Shown: in pieces, positions 17,926-26,676 of the stretch
Layout of the letters: the number at the start of each line of letters is the position of its first letter
Numbering within the stretch: position 1 is the stretch's first letter
DNA from: Sulfitobacter sp. LCG007
GTDB taxonomy: Bacteria > Pseudomonadota > Alphaproteobacteria > Rhodobacterales > Rhodobacteraceae
DNA length: 64,000 nt
Direction of reading: 5' to 3'
Assembly (NCBI RefSeq): GCF_040801785.1
Contig: NZ_CP161805.1
Span: forward strand, 124,001 to 188,000
Made by a program: the position numbers and the translations under genes
The notes under the pieces: model-generated
Databases searched by the model: none
Told to the model about the DNA's origin: nothing
Seen by the model: the letters and a program-made list of their open reading frames with translations, nothing else

Positions 17926-18908
17926 TCAGTCTTCGTTTGCCCGCCAAAGTTGCGAATGTGGCACCTTGCGAAACGCGGCTGCGCAGCGCCGGTAAATCGG
18001 CAGCGTCGCCGCCATCATCTGGCGCCGGGCGTCGGACACCTCCATCGGCCGTGCCGGCCTGATGCCCCAGATCTGGCCTACCCGAAGGCTCTGCCCCTAC
18101 TCGGTCTCGGCACCGGCCGCAACAAGAACATCGGTCTCGACCTCCGCACCCCGAGCGATCCTCGCGCCGATTCCGACGAGGCAGCGCGGTGCCACCTTGC
18201 AGTGGGTCAGCGTGACGTTCTGGCCGATAGTGACGTCCTCGCCGCCCTCGCATCGCAGAACGCTGGTGTCCTGGAAGTTTGTGGAAGCCCCGATGCGTAT
18301 GGCGTTGTTGCCTGCGTCAAGGCGCCATCCGTACCAGATACTGATGTCCTCGCCGACGATCACCTTTCCTGAAACCGAGGCTGAGGGCGCCACGAAGCAG
18401 CGCAGTACGACCTTCGCAGATATTTCCGCCGCGCAGAAGCCTGAGCTGGCCCGCAACTTTCGTCGCCAGTTGGCAAGTTCGCCAGAGGTGACGCCGGCCG
18501 CTGGTCTGGCCGCACTTCGCGAGTGGAGCCAGCCGCCCTCGAGCATGCTGTGGGTATAGAGCACGCTACCCGTCGCGAGCACCGTGCCCGGACCGATTCT
18601 CGAGCCATCAAGCACGACGACCCTGGAACCGATGACGCTGCAGTCGTCGACGGTACAGGCATTGATCAGTGCGACCTCGCCCACGGTTATATCGTTCCTG
18701 ATGCGTATGGTGTGGAGGCCATGGGCGATACGTACCGTCGCCCTGAGCCAAGAGGGAAATCGTCGCCGATGTGGATCCTATGCCCGTCCGCGCGGATCAC
18801 CCTTCTCGCGCCAAGCCAAGCATCCCTTGCGATCGTGGCGCGACCGAGCACCGCCGCGTCCAGTCCTGAAAGGGCGGGAGCGTCTCGAAACGCTGGAAAC
18901 GTCCCATC
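17926..18908 (-). pseudogene. Broken two-lobed left-handed beta-helix gene
   Basis: Read leftward, one protein can be traced across three pieces. The first (from about 18908) reads FPAFRDAPALSGLDAAV and RADGHRIHIGDDF. Near 18745 the frame shifts by one base and continues RATVRIAHGLHTIRIRND, then EVALINACTVDDCSVIGSRV and a second lobe FVAPSASVSGKVIVGEDIS and LTHCKVAPRCLVGIGARI. An in-frame TAG at 18097-18099 then stops it, after which the same frame goes on as VGQIWGIRPARPMEVSDARR to a TGA at 17926. The hexapeptide repeats resemble gamma-carbonic-anhydrase/acyltransferase folds. One nonsense mutation plus one frameshift make it non-functional as a single protein. Confidence 0.72.
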
Positions 18909-18936
18909 TTAGGGCGCGACGAACGCATTGGCGACG

Positions 18937-19500
18937 TCAGGCATTCATTTTCTCCCGCGCGATGCCGAGCGCGACGCTGACCAGCCCGTTGCGATCTTCC
19001 TTGACAGTCATGTAGCGCGCACATCCCCCGGCACAGGGGCCAGACGCTCCACGCAGCAACGCCGGTGCTTCGGCGCGGGTTCGACCCCCCGCCGCGCAGG
19101 CGCGGAAGAAGCTGTGCGGGGTGGGTCTGCGATGGCCCGGATCAACGAAGTGTCGCAGCAGTTCCCGTATCGCCCCCGTATCGACGTACCGGATCCGCCG
19201 CGAAAGTTCACGCATGATCCTGCGAAGCTGCCCCTTCTCGGAACACCGGCGTTTCTCTGCAGGTGCTCCATGTCGTCTTCGCCCCAGCCGCTCTGCCACG
19301 GCCAGCGCACCCGAACTGCCCCTATAGCGGCTGAAGATCGCCGCCACGCAAATCGTGTCCCCGGTGCACATGCCGATCGCCGACATGATCCGCGCGTGGG
19401 CATTGAACATTGGCCGCCAGTCGTTTCGCGAGATGGTAAACGCCGACCGTCGCCTCCTCGTTCTGAAGGTCCCGTGCCGGCGGGGGATCGCGCTGGCCGG
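18937..19500 (-). pseudogene. Fossil resembling an AMP-forming acyl-CoA ligase
   Basis: A leftward stretch contains ISRNDWRPMFNAHARIMSAI followed by GDTICVAAIFSRYRGSSGAL and AVAERLG, which reminds me of the central region of phenylacetate-CoA-ligase-like adenylate-forming enzymes (GALAGAERLG-type motif). Sequence before and after does not keep the family pattern, reading instead as Arg/Ala-rich shadow-like protein, so the gene seems truncated and frameshifted. A possible C-terminal tail reads MTVKEDRNGLVSVALGIARE before a stop at 18937. The family call rests on memory of motifs only. Confidence 0.4.
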
Positions 19501-19517
19501 TACGCGAAGATGATATC

Positions 19518-19670
19518 CTAAACGCAAATCCGCCCTTCCGAATCCGGCAGCGCCCGGGCAAAGACCTTCACTCCGCGGGCATGGAGATCCGCAAGGTCTT
19601 CGAGCGGCAGGTCAATTTCCAATTGCTCCGGCCTCATCGGCACTGCACTATTCTCCAGATCACCGTTCAT
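19518..19670 (-). CDS. Orphan small frame, 50 aa, uncertain
   Basis: From ATG 19670 to TAG 19518 a 50-codon frame reads MNGDLENSAVPMRPEQLEID, then LPLEDLADLHARGVKVFARA and a short tail. The composition is acidic and looks like real coding sequence (third-position G/C preference), unlike its surroundings. It could be a small gene or the surviving N-terminus of the decayed ligase gene to its left. No family is recognised and no strong ribosome binding site is seen. Confidence 0.35.
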   Translation of the reverse strand: MNGDLENSAVPMRPEQLEIDLPLEDLADLHARGVKVFARALPDSEGRICV

Positions 19671-19849
19671 TGCACGAATTGTCTGCACTCAGTCTGATCA
19701 GCGTGGCTCCATATTGCGCTTCGCCAGCTGCATAAGCGACCAACTCAAGATCGATGATCTTTCAGGGTGCAAGTCGGCACAAACCGGCCAGCGGGGTGCC
19801 CGGCCCACCGGATATGGCTCGCTGCGCAGCCGATTTCGCCTGGCGGTTG

Positions 19850-20638
19850 CTATGACTGAAGGATGGTTAGCGCGATGGAATTCGAAGACGCGCCAGAGCC
19901 GAGCGAGGCGATCTGCGAGCGGGCGATGTATTTGGTGACCAGATCGTCGATGGCCTTGGGGTCATTGAATTGCGTCAGTTCGGCGCTTCCGAATACCTTC
20001 GTCGCCCGCTCTTTGAACACGGAAAGCTGCTGGTCGATATCGATCTGCCCGAATGCTTTCGGAAGGTTCAGCGCGGTTTCGAAAAGACTTCGCAATGGCG
20101 GTTGCCCCATGACCGAGAACCATTTCGCGTCATTTGACGATTTGGCGGAGATGGTGTCCGACAGGGTTCTTTGTGCATAGAGCGCGATTCGCATCGTTTC
20201 ATCCTGTTCGCCCATCGCCACTTCGAAGCTGTTGGCCAGAAAGTTCGCCACGATGCCGTCCGCGAAGCCCGGTCTGTTCACCTGCAGCACCTCGCCGGGG
20301 CCAAAGCCAAAAGCCTTGACGAAAGCCTTGTAGCGGTCGTCAGAAAGCTTGTTGGACAAAGCGTCGTCGTTCTTCGATCCTTCTTCCAGCATCTTGCGAA
20401 TGAAATAGCGGTTGTCGATGTCGTCCTGCAGTCCAAATGCCCCTAGTGCCACCTCGAGCATCCGTCGGTCCTTTACCAGCTGCTCCGCGCTGGCGATCTT
20501 CCCGATGTTCTGTCGGAAATAGTCGGTTGACCGTGTGACCGAAGGAGATTTGTTGAAGGCGGCCGTCTGCGACGCATAGGTTCGCTCGAGAAACCGCCAG
20601 CCCGCGATGCCACCGGAGGGAACGACCGGCCTGAACAT
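19850..20638 (-). CDS. DUF1217 flagellar protein
   Basis: A 262-residue protein of the DUF1217 family, which occurs in alphaproteobacterial flagellin clusters; its precise role is not known to me. Visible features are FLERTYASQTAAFNKSP near the N-terminus, IASAEQLVKDRRMLEVALGA, and a repeated helical core such as YKAFVKAFGFGPG. The protein is soluble-looking, with no signal peptide. The ATG at 20638 shares one base with the flbT stop (TGATG), so it is the last gene of the flagellin-flaF-flbT unit. A longer frame to 21253 is a shadow over flbT and flaF. Confidence 0.8.
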   Translation of the reverse strand: MFRPVVPSGGIAGWRFLERTYASQTAAFNKSPSVTRSTDYFRQNIGKIASAEQLVKDRRMLEVALGAFGLQDDIDNRYFIRKMLEEGSKNDDALSNKLSDDRYKAFVKAFGFGPGEVLQVNRPGFADGIVANFLANSFEVAMGEQDETMRIALYAQRTLSDTISAKSSNDAKWFSVMGQPPLRSLFETALNLPKAFGQIDIDQQLSVFKERATKVFGSAELTQFNDPKAIDDLVTKYIARSQIASLGSGASSNSIALTILQS

Positions 20639-21042
20639 CACGAGGGTCTCGCCGCCATGAGCCGGTCCTCGCGTGCAATGAGCGTACGCAGGGACTTGAG
20701 CGCGCGGTAGTGCTGCTTGTCGATAATGGACTGAGACGCTTCCCCAAGCTGCATGCGGCTGTCCGGGTCGGTGAAAACCTGGCTCAGTTCCTCGATTTGC
20801 CGCAGGAGCGAAAGATGCGCCTCGGAAGGGTCGTGGTCCCCGGAAAGCACAAGCTGGATTGCGTAGCATGCCCGCCGTACAGGTGTGCTGGCCTCCTGGG
20901 GATGTATTGCATCCCTCAGACGCAGAATATGCGTGTCGGGCGTCATGATCGACAGCCGCGTCCTGCGATCGCCGTTCTCGATGACTGCGCCATTGATAAG
21001 CACCCTTTCCTTGGGGCCAAGCTTCAGAACGAGTCCGCTCAT
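20638..21042 (-). CDS. flbT: Flagellin synthesis regulator FlbT
   Basis: A 134-residue FlbT, beginning MSGLVLKLGPKERVLINGAV, with ENGDRRTRLSI and HILRLRDAI, the conserved N-terminal beta region. In Caulobacter FlbT binds the flagellin mRNA leader and destabilises it until the hook is finished. Length matches the family. It overlaps flaF by 4 bp and abuts DUF1217, so all are read in one transcript behind flagellin. Confidence 0.93.
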   Translation of the reverse strand: MSGLVLKLGPKERVLINGAVIENGDRRTRLSIMTPDTHILRLRDAIHPQEASTPVRRACYAIQLVLSGDHDPSEAHLSLLRQIEELSQVFTDPDSRMQLGEASQSIIDKQHYRALKSLRTLIAREDRLMAARPS

Positions 21043-21410
21043 TTTGTCGGCTCCGATTTTTTAAGACCGCGCAGGATCGCGGTGTTGATCTCGAGCAGCG
21101 GAACGGCCGATGCCTTGTCCACAAGGACCTTGCTGGAATATTGCAGCGTGAACTTGGCCAGATATAGGATCCTGGCGCGAAGCTCCGGTTCAAGCAGGTT
21201 TTTCGGGTCGGCCACGTCGACTGCCAGCGTGCTCCACAGTTCGCGGTTCTCAAGCAGTGCGGCGGCCATATCGGCGGTTTTCCCAGTATCTATCGCTCGT
21301 TTGAGGCGGCTGGTGATGCGCGCTATCACCTCATACTCGGCCCCCCGGGCCGTCTTGATCGGAGCGGAAGTCGGCGCATAGGCGCGCTTTGCCATGGCAG
21401 TTGAGTTCAC
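21039..21410 (-). CDS. flaF: Flagellin synthesis regulator FlaF
   Basis: A 123-residue FlaF, starting MNSTAMAKRAYAPTSAPIKT and containing EYEVIARITSRLKRAI, ALLENRELWSTLAVDVAD and LRARILYLAKFTLQYS, the helical core of the family. FlaF works against FlbT to allow flagellin translation or secretion. It lies 76 bp downstream of flagellin, with a strong hairpin in between. Confidence 0.92.
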   Translation of the reverse strand: MNSTAMAKRAYAPTSAPIKTARGAEYEVIARITSRLKRAIDTGKTADMAAALLENRELWSTLAVDVADPKNLLEPELRARILYLAKFTLQYSSKVLVDKASAVPLLEINTAILRGLKKSEPTK

Positions 21411-21453
21411 GATGTCACCTTCGCTCGGTCATGGGGGAGGGGATACGGTATCA

Positions 21454-21475
21454 GGGGCGCGCCTGAACGCGCCCC
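21454..21475 (-). promoter_or_regulatory. Hairpin between flagellin and flaF
   Basis: A perfect 8-bp stem, GGGGCGCG/CGCGCCCC with a 6-base loop, lies 12 bp after the flagellin stop. It lacks a U-run, so it is more likely a 3' stabiliser or partial terminator that lets flagellin be expressed above flaF and flbT. Confidence 0.5.
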
Positions 21476-21486
21476 CGACCATTGGC

Positions 21487-22311
21487 TTAGCGGAAGAGCG
21501 ACAGGATCGACTGCGGTGCCTGGTTGGCGATCGACAGGGCCTGGACACCCAGCTGCTGCTGGGTCTGAAGCGCCTGAAGCCGAGCCGACTGTGCTTCCAT
21601 GTCCGCGTCGACGAGCGAACCGATGCCAGCTGTCATTGCATCCATCACTTTCCCGATGAACGTACCCTGATCCTGGATCTGCTTTGCAGAGGCACCAAGT
21701 GCGGCTGCGCCGTCGACGGCCGTCTGGATATGCGCTTCGATGAGCGCAATCGACGCCTCGGCAAGGGTCGCGTCGGACACGTCGATGTCCGACAGGTCGA
21801 GGTTGGTGGTGAAATCGACCGCCGAAACGGTGATGTTCGCCGCCGTCACTGCGCCGGTGTTGTCGCGGTCGATCGAGGACAGGACTGTCAGGTCAACACC
21901 ATCGTCGTTCAGCAGGTTCATGCCGTTGAACTGGGATGCGTTCACGATCGAGGTCACCTGCGCCACCTTGCTGGTGATATCCGCCGTCAGCTTGGTGTAG
22001 TCGACGTTTTCACCTGTACCTGCGACAACCTTTTCCTTGATGTCCTTCAGGATGTCGGTGATCTGCTCGGCGCCGGCAAGTGCCACGGCAACGGTCGATT
22101 CACCCAGCGAGAGAGCTGAGGAAACCGCCTTGAAGCCGCTGACATCGGACTCCATGACCTTCGAGATGGCCCAGATGGCGGAGTTGTCCTTGGCCCCGGT
22201 GATGTCCTTGCCGGTGGCAATGGCGCTCTGGGCCTTCTCCAGTTGCATGTTGGTGGTTTTGAGGGTCTGCAGGGCGACCATGGCGCCGCGGTTGGTAAGA
22301 ATGCTCGACAT
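21487..22311 (-). CDS. fliC: Flagellin
   Basis: A 274-residue short flagellin, the filament subunit exported by the flagellar type III system. The conserved N-terminal helical domain reads SSILTNRGAMVALQTLKTTN and the C-terminal domain ends ALSIANQAPQSILSLFR, both typical. The variable middle (about residues 100-190) is small, as in many Rhodobacteraceae. I placed the start at the second ATG (22311), because AAGGAGC stands seven bases ahead of it and too close to the first ATG at 22317. Followed by flaF, flbT and DUF1217, which regulate it. Confidence 0.95.
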   Translation of the reverse strand: MSSILTNRGAMVALQTLKTTNMQLEKAQSAIATGKDITGAKDNSAIWAISKVMESDVSGFKAVSSALSLGESTVAVALAGAEQITDILKDIKEKVVAGTGENVDYTKLTADITSKVAQVTSIVNASQFNGMNLLNDDGVDLTVLSSIDRDNTGAVTAANITVSAVDFTTNLDLSDIDVSDATLAEASIALIEAHIQTAVDGAAALGASAKQIQDQGTFIGKVMDAMTAGIGSLVDADMEAQSARLQALQTQQQLGVQALSIANQAPQSILSLFR

Positions 22312-22522
22312 AAGCATGCTCCTTCAAAAAAGACGCTTTTTGCGTCGGTGATGCCCCGCCGGCGTTCCCGGCTGGGCGATAAGCGCCTTTCTGACCGTTG
22401 CAGTCGCCCCCTTGGGGCGATGCGCCATCCGACCTCGGATGCAGGTGAACCATGCGATCCGAATGCCTAATGCCGCGCTAACGCCTCCCATCCGATTGGA
22501 TCAAATTGCTTTCAATCGACCC

Positions 22523-22879
22523 TCACGCGCGCTTCTCGAAAGAAGTCTCCGCATCCATGTCGACCCGCCGCCGCATCCCGCGCTCGTCATATGTATCGAG
22601 AGAACTGCGAACCTGGCGCAATGCGGAAAGCCGGGTGGCAACCTTGCGGATCCCCGCGGCCGCCTGTCCGAGGAGATCCTGATTTCTCAAGACCTTTCGT
22701 TGAATGCCTGCAAGTTTCTCCGTATCTGCGAAATCGATATCCGACAGCCGCACGATCAGGTCTGCCTTGCGATCCACAAGCCGCGCTATCCGGTCGATTC
22801 GCCCCGCAAGCAAGGCGGAACGTTCCGCTTCCAGAAGCTCGTCGAGCTCGTCGACGAGCTGCGAGGTTTCATCTTGCAT
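22523..22879 (-). CDS. FlgN-like flagellar export chaperone
   Basis: A 118-residue, mostly helical protein starting MQDETSQLVDELDELLEAER, with RIDRIARLVDRKADLIVRLS and a charged C-terminus. The coiled-coil pattern, length and position between FlgJ-like and flagellin genes fit a FlgN-type chaperone for the hook-associated proteins FlgK/FlgL. I see no unique FlgN motif, so the name is tentative. Its start overlaps the end of the upstream FlgJ-like gene by 11 bp, which implies co-translation. Confidence 0.6.
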   Translation of the reverse strand: MQDETSQLVDELDELLEAERSALLAGRIDRIARLVDRKADLIVRLSDIDFADTEKLAGIQRKVLRNQDLLGQAAAGIRKVATRLSALRQVRSSLDTYDERGMRRRVDMDAETSFEKRA

Positions 22880-23147
22880 CGTCGGCCTCCCGTAGCGCGT
22901 GATAGATGATTTCGGTAAGACCCAGGCCGCCCGCGCGCACGATCTGCTTTGCCTGTTCCTGGACCAGAAACGATGCGAACTGGTCTTCACCCGCCCCGCC
23001 GCCGAAGACATCGCGACTATCGCCAAGTCCTGCGGATTTGAGCATTTCGGCAACGAAGGTGGCTTCGAGCTGTTCGGCGGCCGCGTGCAGGGAATCGTCG
23101 TGTCGGCGGGTCGGCGATGCTGGACCCACCCGAGAGAGCGGTGTCAT
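22869..23147 (-). CDS. FlgJ N-terminal-like rod-binding protein
   Basis: A 92-residue protein matching the rod-binding (N-terminal) half of FlgJ without the muramidase half, as usual in alphaproteobacteria. The core is LHAAAEQLEATFVAEMLKSA, then GAGEDQFASFLVQEQAKQIV and GLGLTEIIYHAL. These resemble the A-x2-FE-x3-xxMLK and F-x5-Q-x2-A motifs of the family. Start chosen at the ATG at 23147 with TTGGAG upstream; an earlier ATG at 23168 lies before that ribosome site. It probably caps the growing rod. Confidence 0.78.
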   Translation of the reverse strand: MTPLSRVGPASPTRRHDDSLHAAAEQLEATFVAEMLKSAGLGDSRDVFGGGAGEDQFASFLVQEQAKQIVRAGGLGLTEIIYHALREADDAR

Positions 23148-23261
23148 GATGGATATCTCCAATTGCAACTAACTTCCCCGATCATGGACGTGAGCGGTAA
23201 AGATGCGGTAACCCGCGGAAGGCATAAGAGCGTCTACTAGGAAGAATTCCCGGAGATGCAG

Positions 23262-24632
23262 ATGCTTGCCGTTCCTTTCCTGACCCCCTCTGCCCGCACC
23301 GGCTCGCCGGAGCCTGTCGGAAATCGCACGTCGAGCACTCCGCAAAAGACTGCGGAAGATGAGCGCAGTTTCGATGAGGCCTATGCCAGACAATCTGACC
23401 CTGCAGACCGGCGGACGGCGCAGACAGGGCCCAAGGACGCAGCGCAAGATGGATCCCCGGCGGAAGAGGCCGATGCGCCGGAAGCGGTCGCTGACGAAGA
23501 GACGGAAGCGCTGTCGGATGGCACCATCGCAGTCGAGACCGGAGACGAGAACGAAGACGAGTTTGTGCGGCACGCGGACCTCACTCCTCACGACACCGAG
23601 ATCGATGTTCCATTCGCTGCGGTCGGTGACCAGACCGATGCGGAAGTCGGTTCAAAGACACGTTTCACCGCAGCGATTCCGGAAGATTTGGTGATTTCCG
23701 AGGCTCCGCGCGTCGTGGAAGCGACCAAGCCGGGCAAGGACCATTCAGGCATAGCCTCTTCTGCAGGCAAGCCGGAACCGGTGGCGGCCACCGCCGCTGC
23801 CACCGGCGTGGCGGCCTCCGGCGGAATGCCGGAAATGAGTCTGCCCGACATGGAACGGGACAGGTCCGCCTTTCCCGCGGGCAGAATGGCGGATGCCGGC
23901 TCGGCTGATCGAGGTAGCCTGCCGAAAGCCGAAGCCGCGGTACTCGGCGCCGCGGCGGTGGAAGGTCGCCCAGGCAGATCCGAGCGCAGCCGCGAAAAAT
24001 TCGAGCGAGATCCTTCTAGGCTCGTGCCGGCGACCGCCCGGAACGAGACAGTGCCGCCGCAGGTTGCAAGGCCTTCGGGGGCTGCGTTGAAGGGCAGCGA
24101 GATTTCCGAACTTGTCGTCACCGATCGTGGCGGCTTTGAACTTCATCCGGTTCACGGAAGCGATGCGGAGCCTGCCGTGATGTGGGAGTCCCGCGCAGCC
24201 GGGCCGGTCCCTGGCACGCACCCGATCCCCAGAGCGGAACTGCCGGTCATGGTAGGTCGACAGCTCGCGGAGGCGATCCAGAGGCATCCGGATCGTCCGG
24301 TCGAACTGACGCTGAACCCGCAAGAGCTTGGCCGGGTCAGGCTGAGCATTTCCACCGTCGACGGCGGGATCACGGTGAATGTCCTTGCCGAGCGGCAGGA
24401 GACACTGGACCTCATGCGTCGAAACATCGGTCAGCTCGCGCTGGAATTCGCCGAGATCGGATATGCTGATATCGCCTTTGCGTTTGCGCAGGGCGGCTCG
24501 GAAGGCGGGCAGAAGCAGGAAAGCGGCGAACGATCCTCCGCGCGCGGATTCGACACCGTGCCTGCCCGCGATAATGACGGTCCGGTTTCGCTGCGGCTGT
24601 CGCCGACGGCCGGGCTGGACATAAGGCTGTGA
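23262..24632 (+). CDS. fliK: Flagellar hook-length control protein FliK
   Basis: A 456-residue FliK, the molecular ruler that tells FlhB to switch from hook to filament export. The long N-terminal part is Pro/Ala/Glu-rich and low complexity. The conserved C-terminal domain has VELTLNPQELGRVRLSISTV, then VNVLAERQETLDLMRRNIGQ and LALEFAEIGY. GGAG precedes the ATG at 23262; the ATG at 23256 abuts that site and is too close. Followed by flgD 10 bp downstream. Divergent from the FlgJ-like gene. Confidence 0.9.
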   Translation: MLAVPFLTPSARTGSPEPVGNRTSSTPQKTAEDERSFDEAYARQSDPADRRTAQTGPKDAAQDGSPAEEADAPEAVADEETEALSDGTIAVETGDENEDEFVRHADLTPHDTEIDVPFAAVGDQTDAEVGSKTRFTAAIPEDLVISEAPRVVEATKPGKDHSGIASSAGKPEPVAATAAATGVAASGGMPEMSLPDMERDRSAFPAGRMADAGSADRGSLPKAEAAVLGAAAVEGRPGRSERSREKFERDPSRLVPATARNETVPPQVARPSGAALKGSEISELVVTDRGGFELHPVHGSDAEPAVMWESRAAGPVPGTHPIPRAELPVMVGRQLAEAIQRHPDRPVELTLNPQELGRVRLSISTVDGGITVNVLAERQETLDLMRRNIGQLALEFAEIGYADIAFAFAQGGSEGGQKQESGERSSARGFDTVPARDNDGPVSLRLSPTAGLDIRL

Positions 24633-24642
24633 GGGACCATTG

Positions 24643-25329
24643 ATGGATATTGCACCGACAACCGCTCCCAGCGGGGGCGCGAAGACTGCGACCGCTACCC
24701 CGGTGGCCGAGCCGAAGTCCAAATCCGGAGTCCTTTCCTCGGATTTCGAGACATTCCTCAAGATGCTCACGGCTCAGGCGCGCTACCAGGATCCGCTCGA
24801 GCCGATCGATTCGACCGAGTATGCAGCGCAGCTCGCCCAGTTCTCGATGGTTGAGCAACAGGTGCTCGGTAACGATCTGCTGAAGGTCCTCGGCGACGGG
24901 CTGGGGACGGGAAGCATTGCGCAGCTTGCCGGCTGGATCGGAATGGAAGCGCGCAGTTCCGCTCCGGCTCTCTTCGACGGTTCGCCGCTGACGCTTTTCA
25001 CCAAGCCCATCTCCGGCGCGGATCAGACCTTCCTGATCGTGCGCGATCAGGAAGGGCAGGAGGTGCAGCGATACCAGGTGCCCGAAGCCGGCGAGACAGT
25101 GATCTGGGAGGGTCTGGACGCGGGTGGAAGCCCTCTGGCATCGGGGATTTACAGCTTCATCCTTGAATCCCGCACGGCGGGCGAAGTCATCGGAACCACG
25201 GTGCCCGAGACCTATTCGCGGGTGACCGAGGCGCGGATGGAGGACGGCGAGAGCCGTCTCATCCTCGACACTGGCGAAGCGGTCGCAGCGAAAGACGTGA
25301 CCGCGCTACGAGATCCTTCCGCCGGCTGA
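24643..25329 (+). CDS. flgD: Flagellar hook assembly protein FlgD
   Basis: A 228-residue hook-cap protein. The N-terminal signature FLKMLTAQARYQDPLEPIDS and TEYAAQLAQFSMVEQQ fits the FlgD LxxQxxxQDPxxP pattern. The C-terminal half has the FlgD Ig/tudor-like strands (YQVPEAGETVIWEGLDAGGS, then ASGIYSF). It scaffolds polymerisation of FlgE, which is not in this window. The 3' side runs into decayed IS DNA 200 bp on. Confidence 0.92.
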   Translation: MDIAPTTAPSGGAKTATATPVAEPKSKSGVLSSDFETFLKMLTAQARYQDPLEPIDSTEYAAQLAQFSMVEQQVLGNDLLKVLGDGLGTGSIAQLAGWIGMEARSSAPALFDGSPLTLFTKPISGADQTFLIVRDQEGQEVQRYQVPEAGETVIWEGLDAGGSPLASGIYSFILESRTAGEVIGTTVPETYSRVTEARMEDGESRLILDTGEAVAAKDVTALRDPSAG

Positions 25330-25533
25330 GAGAACCGCGACAGGGATCCGACCCGGCCCGAATTGCTCCGGCGCACCGGAAGGCACGAGCTTCATTCAGG
25401 GTCATCAACTCAACCGGACTGTGACCCGAAGCCCAGCAGATTGGCAATACCACTCAGGGTCGCGATGGCGGCACAGTAACCCACCGTCGGCGTCGTCTGA
25501 TGGAGCGGCGAAGGCGCTGATCATTGCGACGTT

Positions 25534-25816
25534 ATGGTCGACCCTAAGCCCACATCCCGGATCGAAATCCTGTCCGCGAAGGATGCGCCACGGCGTCGCA
25601 ACTTGAGCGACGCAGACAATATCGTGGTGGTCGAGGAAAGGGATGGACGCCCACCGCAAGGTTCCGGACTTATGTCAGAGATTGTCGGCCGTATGGGGCG
25701 GGACGCCCCCGCCCGCCCTGTAGGACTTCTCGCGATCGAGGGAGGTTGGCCATGCGAAGTGGCATCTCACTGGGTCGCAGGGATTTCTCAAGGCCGATAC
25801 CTATGGCGGCTTCAAC
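25534..25816 (+). mobile_element. IS66-family remnant, left part
   Basis: The frame from ATG 25534 reads MVDPKPTSRIEILSAKDAPR and RRNLSDADNIVVVEE, resembling the IS66 accessory protein TnpA before it degenerates. Near the right end the reading frame SQGFLKADTYGGFN resembles the IS66 TnpC motif LQADAYGGFN and is continued on the far side of the IS21 insertion. TnpB and most of TnpC are missing, so this is a deletion derivative. The region 25330-25533 before it shows nothing I can identify. Confidence 0.65.
25810..25816 (+). repeat. Target-site duplication, left copy
   Basis: The 7-mer CTTCAAC directly precedes the left IS21 end (TGT at 25817) and recurs directly after the right end at 28285-28291. 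Confidence 0.85.
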
Positions 25817-25947
25817 TGTCAATCGGCGGCCAACTTTGACCCCGTATCGGCGTCCAAAATTGACCCCTCATGGGACACGGGCGGCTGGCCCGAGGCGGCG
25901 TAGCTTCCACGCGGCGCAGCCGGATCGGGCCAGCGATGATCCGGGTT

Positions 25948-26676
25948 TCAGGCTCGTGTCTTGAAGCGCCAACTCTCGTTGCCGGTCTCGACGATGTCGC
26001 AGTGGTGGGTGAGCCGGTCGAGGAGTGCGGTGGTCATCTTGGCATCGCCGAAGACGCTCGGCCATTCGCCGAAGTCGAGGTTCGTGGTGACGATCACCGA
26101 CGTGCGCTCGTAGAGGCGGCTGATCAGGTGGAAGAGCAACTGCCCGCCGGTCTGAGCGAACGGTAGGTATCCGAGTTCATCGAGGATGACGAAGTCGAGC
26201 CGGCACAGGATGTCCGCGGTGCGGCCCTGGCGGTCGGCGCGGGCCTCGGCGTCGAGCTTGTTGACGAGATCGACGACATTGAAGAACCGCCCCCGTTTAC
26301 CGCTGCGGATACAGGCGCGCGCGATGCCGACGGCGAGATGCGACTTTCCCGTCCCGGTCCCACCGATCAGCACGACGTTGCGTTGCTGCTCGAGGAAGTC
26401 TCCGCCCGCCAGGTCGCGGACCAGCGTCTCGTTGACCGGCGTCTCCTCGAAGTCGAACTCGTCGATTTCCTTAGCCAGCGGCAGCTTGGCGATGGTCATC
26501 TGGTATTTGATCGAGCGCGCCTGCTTCTCGCTGATCTCGGCCTTCAGAAGGTCGCCGACGATTTTCTGCGGCTCGTGCTGCCGCTTCACGGCGGTGGCGA
26601 TGATCTCGTCATACGCCGCCTTCATTCCGTAGAGCTTGAGCTGGCCCATCACGTCCAGCACCTGCGATCTTTCCAT
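25948..26676 (-). CDS. istB: IS21 transposition helper ATPase IstB
   Basis: A 242-residue AAA+ ATPase that assists IstA in target selection. Walker A is [17 protein letters not shown], Walker B is [20 protein letters not shown], and the sensor region [19 protein letters not shown] is the usual IstB block. AGGAG precedes the ATG at 26676; an earlier frame start at 26700 lacks it. It overlaps the istA 3' end by 68 bp, as is normal for IS21. Confidence 0.93.
   Translation of the reverse strand: MERSQVLDVMGQLKLYGMKAAYDEIIATAVKRQHEPQKIVGDLLKAEISEKQARSIKYQMTIAKLPLAKEIDEFDFEETPVNETLVRDLAGGDFLEQQRNVVLIGGTGTGKSHLAVGIARACIRSGKRGRFFNVVDLVNKLDAEARADRQGRTADILCRLDFVILDELGYLPFAQTGGQLLFHLISRLYERTSVIVTTNLDFGEWPSVFGDAKMTTALLDRLTHHCDIVETGNESWRFKTRA

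Noticed and set aside
22467-22481. CTAA-N7-CTAA upstream of flagellin as a CtrA box
   Set aside because: It has two mismatches to TTAA-N7-TTAA, so it is too weak to list as a feature; mentioned only with the better box.
25684-25716. GC-rich GGGGCGGGACGCCCC stem near the IS66 remnant as a terminator
   Set aside because: No U-run and no intact gene ends there; likely chance in GC-rich DNA.
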